From: Erythrobacter sp. | GTDB lineage: Bacteria > Pseudomonadota > Alphaproteobacteria > Sphingomonadales > Sphingomonadaceae | NCBI GenBank assembly: GCA_024642335.1 | Contig: JAHEBH010000002.1 | Span: forward strand, 70,647 to 116,656 | Length of the DNA: 46,010 nt | Direction: 5' to 3' | Shown: piece by piece, positions 36,414-45,081 of the stretch | Position numbering within the stretch: position 1 is the stretch's first letter | Layout: each line of letters opens with the position of its first letter | The notes under the pieces: generated by a model | What the model was told of the DNA's origin: nothing | Databases searched by the model: none | The model's input: the letters and a program-made list of their open reading frames with translations, nothing else | Program-made: the position numbers and the translations under genes

Positions 36414-37409
36414 TTAACGCAGCCAGTCGAAAACCGGCAGCTTCTTCGATTCCAGCCATTCTGCGTTGTACAGGCTGGAAAGATAGCGGAAGCCGGTGTC
36501 GCACAGGATCGTGGCGATCCGGCTGCCTGCACCCAGCTGCTTGCCCAGCGCCACCGCGCCAGCCACATTGATCCCGCTCGACAGGCCAAGGCACAGGCCC
36601 TCCTCACGCAGCAGGCGGGCGACCCATTCCAGGCCTTCCTCGTCGGACATGCGGAATTGCGTGTCGATCGGCGCGCCTTCGAGGTTGGCGGTAATGCGCC
36701 CCTGCCCGATGCCTTCGGCAACCGACGTACCTTCCGCCTTGAGCTCGCCATGAGCGTAATAATTGTAAAGCGCCGCGCCATAGGGATCGGTCAGCGCGAT
36801 AGTGACCTTCTCATCGAAAGCCTTGAGCCCCATCGCGACGCCCGCCAGCGTGCCGCCGGTACCCACCGCGCAAGTGAAACCGTCCACCTTTCCTTCCATC
36901 TGGTCCCAGATTTCCGGGGCCGTGCCTTCGATATGTGCGCGGCGGTTGGCGACATTGTCGAACTGGTTGGCCCAGACCGCGCCTTCCGTCTCCTCCGCAA
37001 TGCGGCGCGAGGTGTGGACGAAATGGTTGGGATCGGCGAATTTGGTCGGCGGCACCAGCACCAGTTCCGCGCCCAATGCGCGCAGCGTGTCCATCTTTTC
37101 CTTGGACTGGTTGTCGGGCATGACGATGATCGTCTTGTAACCAAGCGCATTGGCGACCAGCGCAATGCCGATGCCGGTGTTGCCCGCCGTACCTTCCACC
37201 ACCGTGCCGCCAGGGCCAAGCTCACCTCGCTTTTCGGCATCGCGGATGATCCATAGAGCCGCGCGATCCTTCACGCTGGCACCCGGGTTGGCAAATTCGC
37301 ACTTGCCCCAGATCTCGCAACCGGCTGCTTCGCTCGGTCCCTTGAGCAGGACCAGCGGCGTGTTGCCAATCAGGTCCAGAGCGTCCCTATATACAGGCAG
37401 ATTTGTCAT
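36414..37409 (-). CDS. cysK: Cysteine synthase (O-acetylserine sulfhydrylase family)
   Basis: A 331-residue PLP enzyme joining O-acetylserine and sulfide to make cysteine. The PLP lysine is Lys47 in NPGASVKDRAA; EGTAGNTGIGIAL is the substrate loop and GTGGTLAGVA the phosphate loop. ATG 37409 (MTNLPVYRDALDLIGNTPLV) is the family-like start; an in-frame TTG at 37445 is less likely. It is slightly longer than E. coli CysK and could be the cystathionine beta-synthase-like branch. It completes the pathway from the sulfide-forming operon at 1820-5766. A hairpin lies just before its start. Confidence 0.9.
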   Translation of the reverse strand: MTNLPVYRDALDLIGNTPLVLLKGPSEAAGCEIWGKCEFANPGASVKDRAALWIIRDAEKRGELGPGGTVVEGTAGNTGIGIALVANALGYKTIIVMPDNQSKEKMDTLRALGAELVLVPPTKFADPNHFVHTSRRIAEETEGAVWANQFDNVANRRAHIEGTAPEIWDQMEGKVDGFTCAVGTGGTLAGVAMGLKAFDEKVTIALTDPYGAALYNYYAHGELKAEGTSVAEGIGQGRITANLEGAPIDTQFRMSDEEGLEWVARLLREEGLCLGLSSGINVAGAVALGKQLGAGSRIATILCDTGFRYLSSLYNAEWLESKKLPVFDWLR

Positions 37410-37413
37410 GCTG

Positions 37414-37432
37414 CAGGAGTTAGGCACTCCTG
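37414..37432 (-). promoter_or_regulatory. Hairpin immediately upstream of the cysteine synthase start
   Basis: Arms CAGGAGT (37414-37420) and ACTCCTG (37426-37432) form a perfect 7-bp stem with a 5-base loop, four bases before the ATG. One arm contains an SD-like AGGAG, so the fold could limit translation. Confidence 0.4.
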
Positions 37433-37472
37433 GCGCGTGACGCAATGCACCTTGCGCATGGGCGCGGCCAAC

Positions 37473-37790
37473 TCAGTCTTCTTTGGCAATGGTGACCTTG
37501 AGCCCGTCCAGATCGTCGGTGAAGGGAATCTGGCAGGACAGGCGCGAGGTCTCGTTACGGTCATCGCTGGAATCGAGCAGGTCGTCCTCATCCTCGCTCA
37601 TGCCCGGAAGCTTGGCGAGAAATGCGGGATCAACGTGGACATGGCAGGTGGCGCAGGAACAGCACCCGCCGCACAGTGCCAGCAATTCGTCAAAACCGTT
37701 ATCGCGGATGGCTTCCATGACGGTCAGGCCGCTAGCGGCCTCCACAGTCGTTTCCTCACCGGCACGATTGACAACGATCAGCTTTGGCAT
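37473..37790 (-). CDS. [2Fe-2S] ferredoxin, adrenodoxin type
   Basis: A 105-residue electron carrier. The cluster cysteines are C40-x5-C46-x2-C49 and C86, in [11 protein letters not shown] and SRLSCQIP, the spacing of the adrenodoxin/putidaredoxin/Isc-Fdx class. An acidic patch [14 protein letters not shown] (64-77) is the usual partner-binding face. The start ATG 37790 has the family N-terminus [11 protein letters not shown]. It is divergent from alkA and 63 bp upstream of the cysteine synthase gene. A partner cannot be told, but the missing sulfite reductase flavoprotein makes a ferredoxin of interest. Confidence 0.92.
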   Translation of the reverse strand: MPKLIVVNRAGEETTVEAASGLTVMEAIRDNGFDELLALCGGCCSCATCHVHVDPAFLAKLPGMSEDEDDLLDSSDDRNETSRLSCQIPFTDDLDGLKVTIAKED

Positions 37791-37863
37791 GGCGATAAAT
37801 GTCCCTATTCCAATTCTGCGGGGCTGCTAGGCAATCGCGAGGAAATTGGCAAGCGGAGCGGAC

Positions 37864-38481
37864 ATGGGGCTGAGCGCAGAACAGATCAAATCCGGTATCG
37901 ATGCGATCGCGGCGCAGGAGAAAGGCATCGCCCGCGCGCTGGAACTGGCGGGCTATCCCGAGCCGCGCATTCGCGAGCGCGGGTACAAGACCTTGCTGCG
38001 CACGATCGTGGGCCAGCAGGTTTCTGTAGCCGCTGCCAGCAGCGTGTGGCGGAAGCTAGAGGCGGAGCTGGGCGAGGATATCCACCCGCATGAATTGCTT
38101 GCGCGCGATTTCGACACTCTGCGCGCCTGCGGCCTGTCACGCCAGAAGCAGGGCTATGCCCGGTCCTTGTGTGAACTCGTGAGCGCCGGATCGCTCGACC
38201 TGCACAATCTGCCCGCGAGCGACCAGGAAGCCATCGCCGAACTCACCCGCATCAAGGGGATCGGGCGCTGGTCGGCGGAGATCTACCTGCTCTTCGCCGA
38301 AGGCCGCCCGGACATCTGGCCCGCAGGCGATCTCGCCGTAATGGCCGGGATCGGCAAGATCCTCGGCTTGGAGGAGCGCCCCGACGAGAAGGCCACCCGC
38401 GCCATGGCCGAACCCTGGCGCCCGCATCGCGGCGCGCTGGCGATCTTCACCTGGCATTGTTACGACAATCCGGCGCTGTAG
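37864..38481 (+). CDS. DNA-3-methyladenine glycosylase II (AlkA type)
   Basis: A 205-residue helix-hairpin-helix base-excision glycosylase removing alkylated purines. LTRIKGIGRWSAEIYLLFAEG (about 127-147) is the HhH and following helix. Asp156 in WPAGDLAVMAG is the catalytic aspartate. The protein has only the catalytic domain, like short bacterial AlkA/MAG forms. ATG 37864 has GCGGAG upstream; an earlier TTG at 37846 is less likely. A diverged copy of its last 17 codons lies at 41239-41289 beyond the neighbouring gene. Confidence 0.9.
   Translation: MGLSAEQIKSGIDAIAAQEKGIARALELAGYPEPRIRERGYKTLLRTIVGQQVSVAAASSVWRKLEAELGEDIHPHELLARDFDTLRACGLSRQKQGYARSLCELVSAGSLDLHNLPASDQEAIAELTRIKGIGRWSAEIYLLFAEGRPDIWPAGDLAVMAGIGKILGLEERPDEKATRAMAEPWRPHRGALAIFTWHCYDNPAL
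38431..38481. repeat. 51-bp direct repeat, copy A (3' end of the glycosylase gene)
   Basis: The last 51 bases of the glycosylase gene (GALAIFTWHCYDNPAL and stop) match 41239-41289 with about 7 differences, all transitions. The two copies are in the same orientation and bracket the G8-domain gene. Confidence 0.85.
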
Positions 38482-38491
38482 GGCCGCAGAT

Positions 38492-38519
38492 AACAAAAAC
38501 CCCCGACTTTCGCCGGGGG
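38492..38519 (-). terminator. Rho-independent terminator of the G8-domain gene
   Basis: On the minus strand CCCCCGGC-GAAA-GTCGGGGG (38519-38500) forms an 8-bp stem with a GAAA tetraloop. It is followed by TTTTTGTTA. It lies 26 bp behind the stop at 38545 and may also weakly stop alkA transcripts. Confidence 0.88.
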
Positions 38520-38544
38520 CTTCGTTCAGTTCGCGAAACCGAAT

Positions 38545-41151
38545 TTATCTGCTGACCGCTATACTGGCCTGAATAACCAATGGACGGATTGGCATGACCG
38601 GAGCATCGGCCACCAGTTTGACCCAGAGGGTGCCCCCGTCCCTGAAATAGGATGTCTCGCGCGCCCCGCGCAATGCGTTCATGCTGGCCTGCTGCGCTCC
38701 GGAGGCTGCCGTGGTAAAACCCGGCAGTTCGAAAATAACCCACGAGCCCTCGTCCATTTCAGCCATGCTGAGAGAGACTTCCGATCTTTCGGTTTTCACC
38801 TGGATCTCGGTGCCGGCACGCACAGTGCTCTGGTTGCCCGTTATGTGAAATTCCTTGCCGTTGCGAACCAGCGCGATGGGCTCCTGCGGAGCGGCCGGAG
38901 CCGCCGGAGCGAGCGGAGCGGCTGGAGCGGCCGGAGCGGATCCAGCGCCGAACGTGAGTCCGCGTCCGCCAAGTCCTGCTGGCCTTGGCGAGAGATACAG
39001 GCGTCCGACATCACCCGTGCACACAGAGGCGTTCCAGGTCGGATGAATCTCACAGCTGTCGTCGGTGACGACGCTGTCGAACTCGCCGTCATGGAGCATG
39101 ATGTGGGAATCGGCGATGCCGGTCACCGAACCGTCCAGGTCGTGAATCGACAGGGTCCGAAAAGCCACGCCGCCACGGTTGTCGTTATCGAACCTCAGAT
39201 CGTAGTTCGGGAAATAGACCGGCTTGGCATTGACGAATTCCGCACCCTCGATGGTGCTTGCAGTTGTGACGCCCGAGCTGGTGAACAGCAGCCAGGAAAG
39301 CGCGCCGGTCTTGCGCCGATCGTTGTCCTGATAATTCACGAATGTCGTGTTCACCACCTCATTGCGGTAATCATAGTATTCGTAGGCGCGGATCGGAAAG
39401 TCAGGCACCGCAATCTTTGGCAGGCTGCGGCCATAGGCCACTTCCTCGACCGTGGTGGGGTTGCCGATATTATCGGTTTCACCCACGACCAGCGAATCCT
39501 GCAAGCGCGAGGTAAAGGCCTGGCTGCCGAAGTCGCCCGATGAAATCGTCATGCCGATGGCGTTGTCAGCGAACTTCATGTTGCGGAATATCAAAAGCTC
39601 ACCGCGACCCCACAAACCGCCGTTGCGGTTCTTGTAGCTGGTCAGATCCGAAATGTGCGTTTCCACGAAGGGGCTGTTCGGGTCGGCAGGATTTTCCCGG
39701 GGCATGAACGCGTTTCCAGCCAGCCCGAAAGTGTTGTCCTCGTTGATGTTCCGGTCAAACATGAACCCGTCGAAGTTGGAATGCGCGGTGTTGCCTCTGA
39801 ATTCACCCAGCGGCATTCGGCGCGGCCAGGTGTTGAGGCTGGTCTCGGTACCCAGGTGGGCACCATTGGGGTGTTCCGGCAGAGACAGCCAGAAACCGTT
39901 CTGGTCGGAACCGGCCGCCACATTGTCGATGTAGTGGTTGTTCGGATTGGTGATCCAGTAGGATGCCACCGTATTGTCCGAAGGCAGCAATGTGCCTCCG
40001 CCGTGGAAGCTGTGTTCCCGCACGGTCATTCGATTTGCATAGGTGTAGTTGTTCTCTCCGTTGGCGGCGAGATTGGTGGGTACGCAATCGAGCGTCGGAT
40101 GACACTTGGTCTGGATCGCCAGGTTCTTGACGAAGCGGTTGCCCTGCTCGATCCCGTCCTCGAGGAAGAAGCAGTGGCCGACCGTGTTGTAGGTGACGTT
40201 GTTTTCCACCTGCAGATTGTTGGTGCCGTGGACCGTCACGCAGCGGTTGAAGGTGTCATAGATGGCATTGTTGCGGACATACATGCCCTGCCCTTCACCC
40301 AGCACGTGGAAGTGGATCGGATAGCGCGCCAGCGTCAAATGCTGGCCCATGCGCGAGAGCTCTACGCTTTCGATATACATTTCGGAGCCGCTCATCGCCA
40401 TGATGTGCCCGCCGAAATGGTTCGTCGCCGCATCTTCGGAGGCCTGGACGCGGATATTGCGCGAAAGGTTCGCAACCTCGCCGCGCTCGTCCACGCCGAA
40501 GGTGATCTCGCCGAAATGCATGTATTGCAGCGGTGCATCGATGGTGACGGTGTTGCCGTTGACGGCGGTGATCGTGCGGCGCTCTGCCTGGCGCGGATTG
40601 AAGTCGGTCGAGGCAAGCACGATCTCGTCGCCAGCGCGCCAGCCGCTCGCATCCAGCACTGTGAAGGAGGTGCTGCCTGCCTCAGCCGTGGCCGAAAGCT
40701 TCGACCACGTATGCTCGCGATTGCCATGCATGGTGAGCGTACCGCGCATCAGCATGATGCCGCGATCGCCCATGGTGTTGATGTCCTCGCCCTTCACATT
40801 GTCGGTGAGAGTGATGGAGGCATTGTGCTGATAGGGATTGTCAGCTGTGCCGATGGTAAGCGAGCCGCCCGGGACATAGATCCACTCTGACTCAAGGCTA
40901 ATGTCGCGCTCATCGGAAAAGGTCAGGCTGCCCTGGATAGTCAGGCTGCGCAGGCCCGGTGCGTCAACGTCCAGCACCACGTCCATATCGCGGGTGATTT
41001 CCACCGCGTCACCTTCGCCCGGCACTTGTCCATTGGGCCAGGTGGACGCATCAGACCACAGCGACTGGGCATTTGCGGCAGACCCCGCACCCAGCATGGC
41101 GGTGGCTGGCAGCAACATGGAACTCAGGAACAAGCGAGATTGTAAGCGCAT
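38545..41151 (-). CDS. Secreted G8-domain protein resembling CEMIP/TMEM2 hyaluronan-degrading proteins
   Basis: An 868-residue exported protein with a Sec signal peptide (cleavage after ANA, about residue 28) and a strong GGGAGGGG SD before ATG 41151. A G8 domain occupies about 32-150 (WSDASTWPNGQVPGEGDAV, IYVPGGSLTIG). A right-handed parallel beta-helix follows (about 225-650). It contains stretches that look strikingly like animal CEMIP/TMEM2: YPIHFHVLGEGQG (277-289), FNRCVTVHGTNNLQVENNV (301-319), GHCFFLEDG and GGTLLPSD. An Ala-Pro linker near 740-760 leads to a small C-terminal beta domain. The inferred role is a hyaluronan or other glycan depolymerase. It forms its own transcription unit with its own terminator. 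Confidence 0.85.
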   Translation of the reverse strand: MRLQSRLFLSSMLLPATAMLGAGSAANAQSLWSDASTWPNGQVPGEGDAVEITRDMDVVLDVDAPGLRSLTIQGSLTFSDERDISLESEWIYVPGGSLTIGTADNPYQHNASITLTDNVKGEDINTMGDRGIMLMRGTLTMHGNREHTWSKLSATAEAGSTSFTVLDASGWRAGDEIVLASTDFNPRQAERRTITAVNGNTVTIDAPLQYMHFGEITFGVDERGEVANLSRNIRVQASEDAATNHFGGHIMAMSGSEMYIESVELSRMGQHLTLARYPIHFHVLGEGQGMYVRNNAIYDTFNRCVTVHGTNNLQVENNVTYNTVGHCFFLEDGIEQGNRFVKNLAIQTKCHPTLDCVPTNLAANGENNYTYANRMTVREHSFHGGGTLLPSDNTVASYWITNPNNHYIDNVAAGSDQNGFWLSLPEHPNGAHLGTETSLNTWPRRMPLGEFRGNTAHSNFDGFMFDRNINEDNTFGLAGNAFMPRENPADPNSPFVETHISDLTSYKNRNGGLWGRGELLIFRNMKFADNAIGMTISSGDFGSQAFTSRLQDSLVVGETDNIGNPTTVEEVAYGRSLPKIAVPDFPIRAYEYYDYRNEVVNTTFVNYQDNDRRKTGALSWLLFTSSGVTTASTIEGAEFVNAKPVYFPNYDLRFDNDNRGGVAFRTLSIHDLDGSVTGIADSHIMLHDGEFDSVVTDDSCEIHPTWNASVCTGDVGRLYLSPRPAGLGGRGLTFGAGSAPAAPAAPLAPAAPAAPQEPIALVRNGKEFHITGNQSTVRAGTEIQVKTERSEVSLSMAEMDEGSWVIFELPGFTTAASGAQQASMNALRGARETSYFRDGGTLWVKLVADAPVMPIRPLVIQASIAVSR

Positions 41152-41238
41152 GGTTTGATCCCCTCCCTGGGATGCTCGTTTATCCCTGACGATTTGCAGG
41201 AAATCCTCCAGCTTGCCAAGTTTGGAATAGACGCGAGC

Positions 41239-41289
41239 GGCGCGTTGGCGATCTTCACCCGGCATTGCCACGACGATCCGGCGTTATAG
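41239..41289 (+). pseudogene. Remnant of an AlkA-type glycosylase gene (last 17 codons)
   Basis: The plus-strand frame reads GALAIFTRHCHDDPAL and stop, matching the last residues of the intact glycosylase (GALAIFTWHCYDNPAL). Identity is about 86 percent at nucleotide level. The preceding in-frame codons (LQEILQLAKFGIDAS) do not match the glycosylase. It marks the outer border of the segment holding the G8-domain gene. Confidence 0.8.
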
Positions 41290-41355
41290 CGCGCTCCATT
41301 TGCATTTCTCGTGCTGCTCCCTACCTGACACCGGGACCTGAATGCGGGAGAAATC

Positions 41356-43320
41356 ATGACCAGTGACACCAATGCCGCCGATCGCGTCGCAGCGATCGAC
41401 CTGATTTCGCGCGACGACCTGTTCGGCAACCCGCTCCGTTCCGGCGGGCAGCTCAGCCCCGATGGCAGATGGATGGGCTGGATGGCCCCGCACGAAGACG
41501 TAATGAATGTCTGGCTCGCGCCCTTCGACGATCCCGACAATGCGCGGCTGATGACCCATGCGAAGGATCGCCCGATCCCGCAGTACTTCTTTTCTCCCGA
41601 CAGCAAGTCCATGCTCTATGTCCGCGACAAGGACGGGGATGAGAATTTCCTGCTCTACAAGGTGGATATTGAGAGCGGCGAGGATGTCTGCCTCACCCCG
41701 TTCGAGAAAACGCGCATCAGGGTTGTCGGCGGTTCGGAAACGATCCGCGACAAGATCCTCATCGGCCTCAACAATCGCAATGAACAGTTCCACGATGTCT
41801 ATCTGCTCGACCTGACAACGGGTGCGATGGAGCTGGTGCTCGAAAACGATGCCTGGGCTGGCTTCGTCTCCGATGACAGCCTGACGCTGCGCTGGGCGCA
41901 AAAGCAGAATGCCGCCGGCGGCACGGACCTCCACAAGTTTATCGATGGCGTGATTTCGCCCAAGCCTGACGAAGTCATCCCGATGGATGACAGCCTGACC
42001 TCTGGCACGGGCGGCTATACCACTGACGGCAAGACGCTCTATTGGCGGGACAGCCGCGGGCGCAATACCGGCGCGCTTTATGCGCAAGACACCACAACGG
42101 GCGAGCGGATCCTGCTGGCCGAGGATGATCGCGCCGATATCGGCGGGACGTTGAGCCACCCGAAGACGGGCGAGGTGCAGGCCTATGCCACCACCTATCT
42201 GCGCACCACATGGCATTGCTTCGACCACGGCGTCAAAGCCTCGCTCGACTGGCTGCGCGAACAGCTGGAGGGTGATTTCGGAGTTCAGTCGCGCACCGAT
42301 GACGACACGAAGTGGCTCGTCTGGAACGATCCACTGACAGCCCCGGTGCGCTGTTTCATCTATGACCGCGAAGCCGAAGAGCTGCGCCTCTTCTATGTCA
42401 CCAAGCCCGCTCTGGAAGGCGCGCCATTGCAGCCAATGCATCCGCGCGAAATCCCTGCCCGCGACGGTTTGACGCTGCCCTCTTATCTCACTCTTCCCGG
42501 TGGTTCCGATGAGGATGGCGACGGCGTGCCCAATGCCCCGCTGCCCATGGTGCTGCTGGTGCACGGGGGACCCTGGGCGCGCGACGGATACGGCTTCAAC
42601 CGCGCGCACCAGTGGCTCGCCAATCGCGGCTATGCGGTGCTCTCGGTCAACTATCGTGGTTCGACCGGTTTCGGCAAGAACTTCATCAATGCCGGCAACC
42701 TGCAATGGTCCAAGGCCATGCATGACGATCTGATCGACGCGGTGAACTGGGCCGTCGAACAGGGTGTGGCCGACAAGGACAAGGTCGCCATCATGGGCGG
42801 GTCATATGGCGGCTATGCCACGCTGGTGGGCCTGACCTACACTCCGCAAGTCTTCGCCTGCGGTATCGATATCGTCGGCCCGTCGAACCTCGAAACCCTG
42901 CTGGAAACCATCCCGCCCTATTGGGCACCGATGGTGAAGCAATTCCATGAACGGATGGGCAATCCGACCACGGCAGAAGGCAAGCAATTGCTTAAGGATT
43001 GCAGCCCCATCCACCGCTGCGACCAGATCGTGAAGCCGCTGCTGATCGGCCAGGGCGCCAATGATCCGCGCGTCAAGCAGGCGGAAAGCGACCAGATCGT
43101 CTCCGCGATGGAAGGCCACGACATCCCCGTCACCTATGTGATCTTCCCCGACGAGGGCCACGGCTTCCACCGTCCCGAAAACAACATCGCCTTCAACGCA
43201 ATCGTCGAGGGCTTCCTGGCCGGATGCCTCGGCGGCCGTGCAGAACCTGTGGGCGATGTGTTAGGCAAGTCTACCGCCGAAATCCGCACGGGCGTGGAGT
43301 TTGTGAAGGGCTTGGGATAA
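41356..43320 (+). CDS. S9 family (prolyl oligopeptidase-type) peptidase
   Basis: A 654-residue serine peptidase without a signal peptide. Residues 25-360 form a beta-propeller with repeated short blades (SPDGRWMGWMAP, SPDSKSMLYVRD, TTDGKTLYWRD). The alpha/beta hydrolase domain covers about 385-650. The triad is Ser483 (GGSYGGYA), Asp570 (GANDPRVKQ) and His602 (DEGHGFH). The nearest class is acylaminoacyl/dipeptidyl peptidase. An Asp-rich loop DEDGDGVPNAP (about 384-394) between the two domains is an insertion resembling a calcium-binding site. It begins 67 bp after the glycosylase remnant, with GGGAG 7 bases before ATG. Confidence 0.93.
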   Translation: MTSDTNAADRVAAIDLISRDDLFGNPLRSGGQLSPDGRWMGWMAPHEDVMNVWLAPFDDPDNARLMTHAKDRPIPQYFFSPDSKSMLYVRDKDGDENFLLYKVDIESGEDVCLTPFEKTRIRVVGGSETIRDKILIGLNNRNEQFHDVYLLDLTTGAMELVLENDAWAGFVSDDSLTLRWAQKQNAAGGTDLHKFIDGVISPKPDEVIPMDDSLTSGTGGYTTDGKTLYWRDSRGRNTGALYAQDTTTGERILLAEDDRADIGGTLSHPKTGEVQAYATTYLRTTWHCFDHGVKASLDWLREQLEGDFGVQSRTDDDTKWLVWNDPLTAPVRCFIYDREAEELRLFYVTKPALEGAPLQPMHPREIPARDGLTLPSYLTLPGGSDEDGDGVPNAPLPMVLLVHGGPWARDGYGFNRAHQWLANRGYAVLSVNYRGSTGFGKNFINAGNLQWSKAMHDDLIDAVNWAVEQGVADKDKVAIMGGSYGGYATLVGLTYTPQVFACGIDIVGPSNLETLLETIPPYWAPMVKQFHERMGNPTTAEGKQLLKDCSPIHRCDQIVKPLLIGQGANDPRVKQAESDQIVSAMEGHDIPVTYVIFPDEGHGFHRPENNIAFNAIVEGFLAGCLGGRAEPVGDVLGKSTAEIRTGVEFVKGLG

Positions 43321-43343
43321 GCCAGCCCTGATCGGGAGGGACC

Positions 43344-44162
43344 ATGGAAACCGGCAAGGCGATCTTCATCACCGGCGGCGCATCGGGCATCGGCCGCGCC
43401 ATCGCCGTGCGCTTTGCGGCCGAGGGCTGGTTCGTCGGTCTGGCTGACCTGAACAGCCAGGGCATGGACGAAACGCAGGCCTTGCTGCCCGAAGGGAGAT
43501 CGCAAGCCTTTCACCTCGACGTTAGCGATGCTTCCCGGTGGCAGAGCGTGCTCGCCGCATTTGCCGACAGGACCGGCGGCCGGATCGATGTCCTCGCCAA
43601 CAATGCGGGCCTGCCTTCGGGCGGACCGCTGACCGAGGTCTCGCTGGAGGAGCTGGACAGGCTGCTCGACGTCAATCTGCGCGGCGTATTCTACGGCGCG
43701 AAGACCGCCTATCCCTATCTCAAGGCCGCCGCTCCGGGTTCCTGCCTGCTCAACACGGCGAGCGCGGCGGCGCTCTACGGCATGGCCAACCAGAGCATCT
43801 ATGGCGCGACCAAGGCTGGCGTGAAATCGATGACGGAATCGCTCGAAGCCGAATGGGCGGACGAGGGGATCAGGGTCCGCTCGCTCATGCCCAGCTTCAT
43901 CGATACGCCGCTGTTGCAGAACCCGCCCAACCGCAGCCGCAACACGCCCATCCGCGATGCGGTGGTGGAGGCAGGCCTCGAGTTCACGCCGGTGGAGACG
44001 GTCGCCGAGGAGGCATGGCGCGCCGTCCACGAAAGCCGCATTCACCGCGTCATCGGCAAGACCGCACGGAAGATGCAACTCGCCGCCAAATGGGCCCCGA
44101 ACTACCTGCGCAGCCGCGCAAGATTGCTGGCCGAGGCGCATAACCGGGCGGAAGACAGCTAA
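43344..44162 (+). CDS. Classical SDR family oxidoreductase
   Basis: A 272-residue NAD(P)-dependent dehydrogenase. The cofactor loop [10 protein letters not shown] is at 10-19, with ADLN at 34-37 suggesting NAD preference, and NNAG at 86-89. The catalytic tetrad is Asn111, Ser140, Tyr153 and Lys157 (YGATK). The C-terminal third has a helical, basic extension. The substrate is unknown. It lies 23 bp behind the peptidase gene and is probably co-transcribed with it. Its stop overlaps the convergent pterin dehydratase gene by four bases. Confidence 0.9.
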   Translation: METGKAIFITGGASGIGRAIAVRFAAEGWFVGLADLNSQGMDETQALLPEGRSQAFHLDVSDASRWQSVLAAFADRTGGRIDVLANNAGLPSGGPLTEVSLEELDRLLDVNLRGVFYGAKTAYPYLKAAAPGSCLLNTASAAALYGMANQSIYGATKAGVKSMTESLEAEWADEGIRVRSLMPSFIDTPLLQNPPNRSRNTPIRDAVVEAGLEFTPVETVAEEAWRAVHESRIHRVIGKTARKMQLAAKWAPNYLRSRARLLAEAHNRAEDS

Positions 44163-44452
44163 CCGGACAGCGCGTCTATCGCCCTCGCCATGTTCACGTC
44201 CCTTGCGCTCAACCCGCCGGCATCGTGGGTGGTGAGCGTGATCTCCACCCGGTTGTAGACGTTGGACCATTCGGGGTGATGGTCCTGCTTCTCCGCGATC
44301 AGTGCCACGCGCGCCATAAAGCCCCATGCCTCGCTGAAATTGCGGAACCTGAACGCGCGCGTGATGGCGAGGCCGTCTGCGCGCAAGCTCCACTCAGGCA
44401 GCTCGCCCAGCGCCGCCTGAACTTCCTCCGCCGACAATCGTTCCACAGCCAT
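44159..44452 (-). CDS. phhB: 4a-hydroxytetrahydrobiopterin dehydratase
   Basis: A 97-residue pterin-4a-carbinolamine dehydratase (PCD/DCoH). The active-site histidines are in [18 protein letters not shown], followed by [13 protein letters not shown], the usual family end. It regenerates the pterin cofactor of aromatic amino acid hydroxylases. No hydroxylase gene is adjacent. It is convergent with the SDR gene and 53 bp from ccmA, which is divergent to it. Confidence 0.93.
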   Translation of the reverse strand: MAVERLSAEEVQAALGELPEWSLRADGLAITRAFRFRNFSEAWGFMARVALIAEKQDHHPEWSNVYNRVEITLTTHDAGGLSARDVNMARAIDALSG

Positions 44453-44505
44453 CGCATATCTCCTCCGCTTGTCGCGCCGCGCAGTCTGCCCTAACGCAGC
44501 TTCCC

Positions 44506-45081
44506 ATGGAAGCGTGCCGCCTTACAGCGACGGATCTGGCCTGCCGCCGCGGCGAGCGGCTGCTCTTCAGCAGCCTCGCGCTGGAGCTCACCTCCGGCCA
44601 GGCGCTGCAGGTGACCGGCCCCAACGGCACGGGCAAGTCGAGCCTGATCCGCATCCTCGCCGGCCTGCTGCGCCCCTTCGCAGGCACCGTCACCCGCGAA
44701 GGCATGGTCGGCCTGCTCGACGAGCGCCCCGCCCTCGACGAACACCAGCCGCTCGGCACGGCGCTCGCCTTCTGGAACGCGCTCGACGAACACTCCGCCC
44801 CGCTCGACCGCCTCGGCCTCGCCGACCTCACCGACGTACCCGTCCGCTACCTCTCCACCGGCCAGCGAAAGCGCGCCGCGCTCGCCCGGCTGATCGGGCA
44901 GCAGGCGCCGATCTGGCTGCTCGACGAACCATTGAACGGCCTCGATACCGACGCCGTGCGCATGTGCGAGGCGCTGGTGGCCGAGCATTGCGCCGCTGGC
45001 GGCATCGCGCTGATCGCCAGCCACCAGAGCTTTGCGCTGCCGGACATGCAGACCATGGCGCTGGCGGAGTTCACACCGTGA
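44506..45081 (+). CDS. ccmA: Heme exporter ATP-binding protein CcmA
   Basis: A 191-residue ABC ATPase of the cytochrome c maturation system I. Walker A is GPNGTGKS (38-45), the signature is [14 protein letters not shown] and Walker B is [12 protein letters not shown]. The last His-switch segment [10 protein letters not shown] is present. With CcmB and CcmC it releases heme-loaded CcmE. The length is normal. The stop overlaps the ccmB start as GTGA. Confidence 0.93.
   Translation: MEACRLTATDLACRRGERLLFSSLALELTSGQALQVTGPNGTGKSSLIRILAGLLRPFAGTVTREGMVGLLDERPALDEHQPLGTALAFWNALDEHSAPLDRLGLADLTDVPVRYLSTGQRKRAALARLIGQQAPIWLLDEPLNGLDTDAVRMCEALVAEHCAAGGIALIASHQSFALPDMQTMALAEFTP

Noticed and set aside
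38880-38945. Tandem GGAGCGGCCGGAGC-like repeats, considered as a CRISPR or regulatory array
   Set aside because: They encode the Ala-Pro linker of the G8-domain protein; there are no regular spacers.
41284-42723. Minus-strand open frame of 479 codons
   Set aside because: It is antisense to the S9 peptidase, whose catalytic triad is intact.
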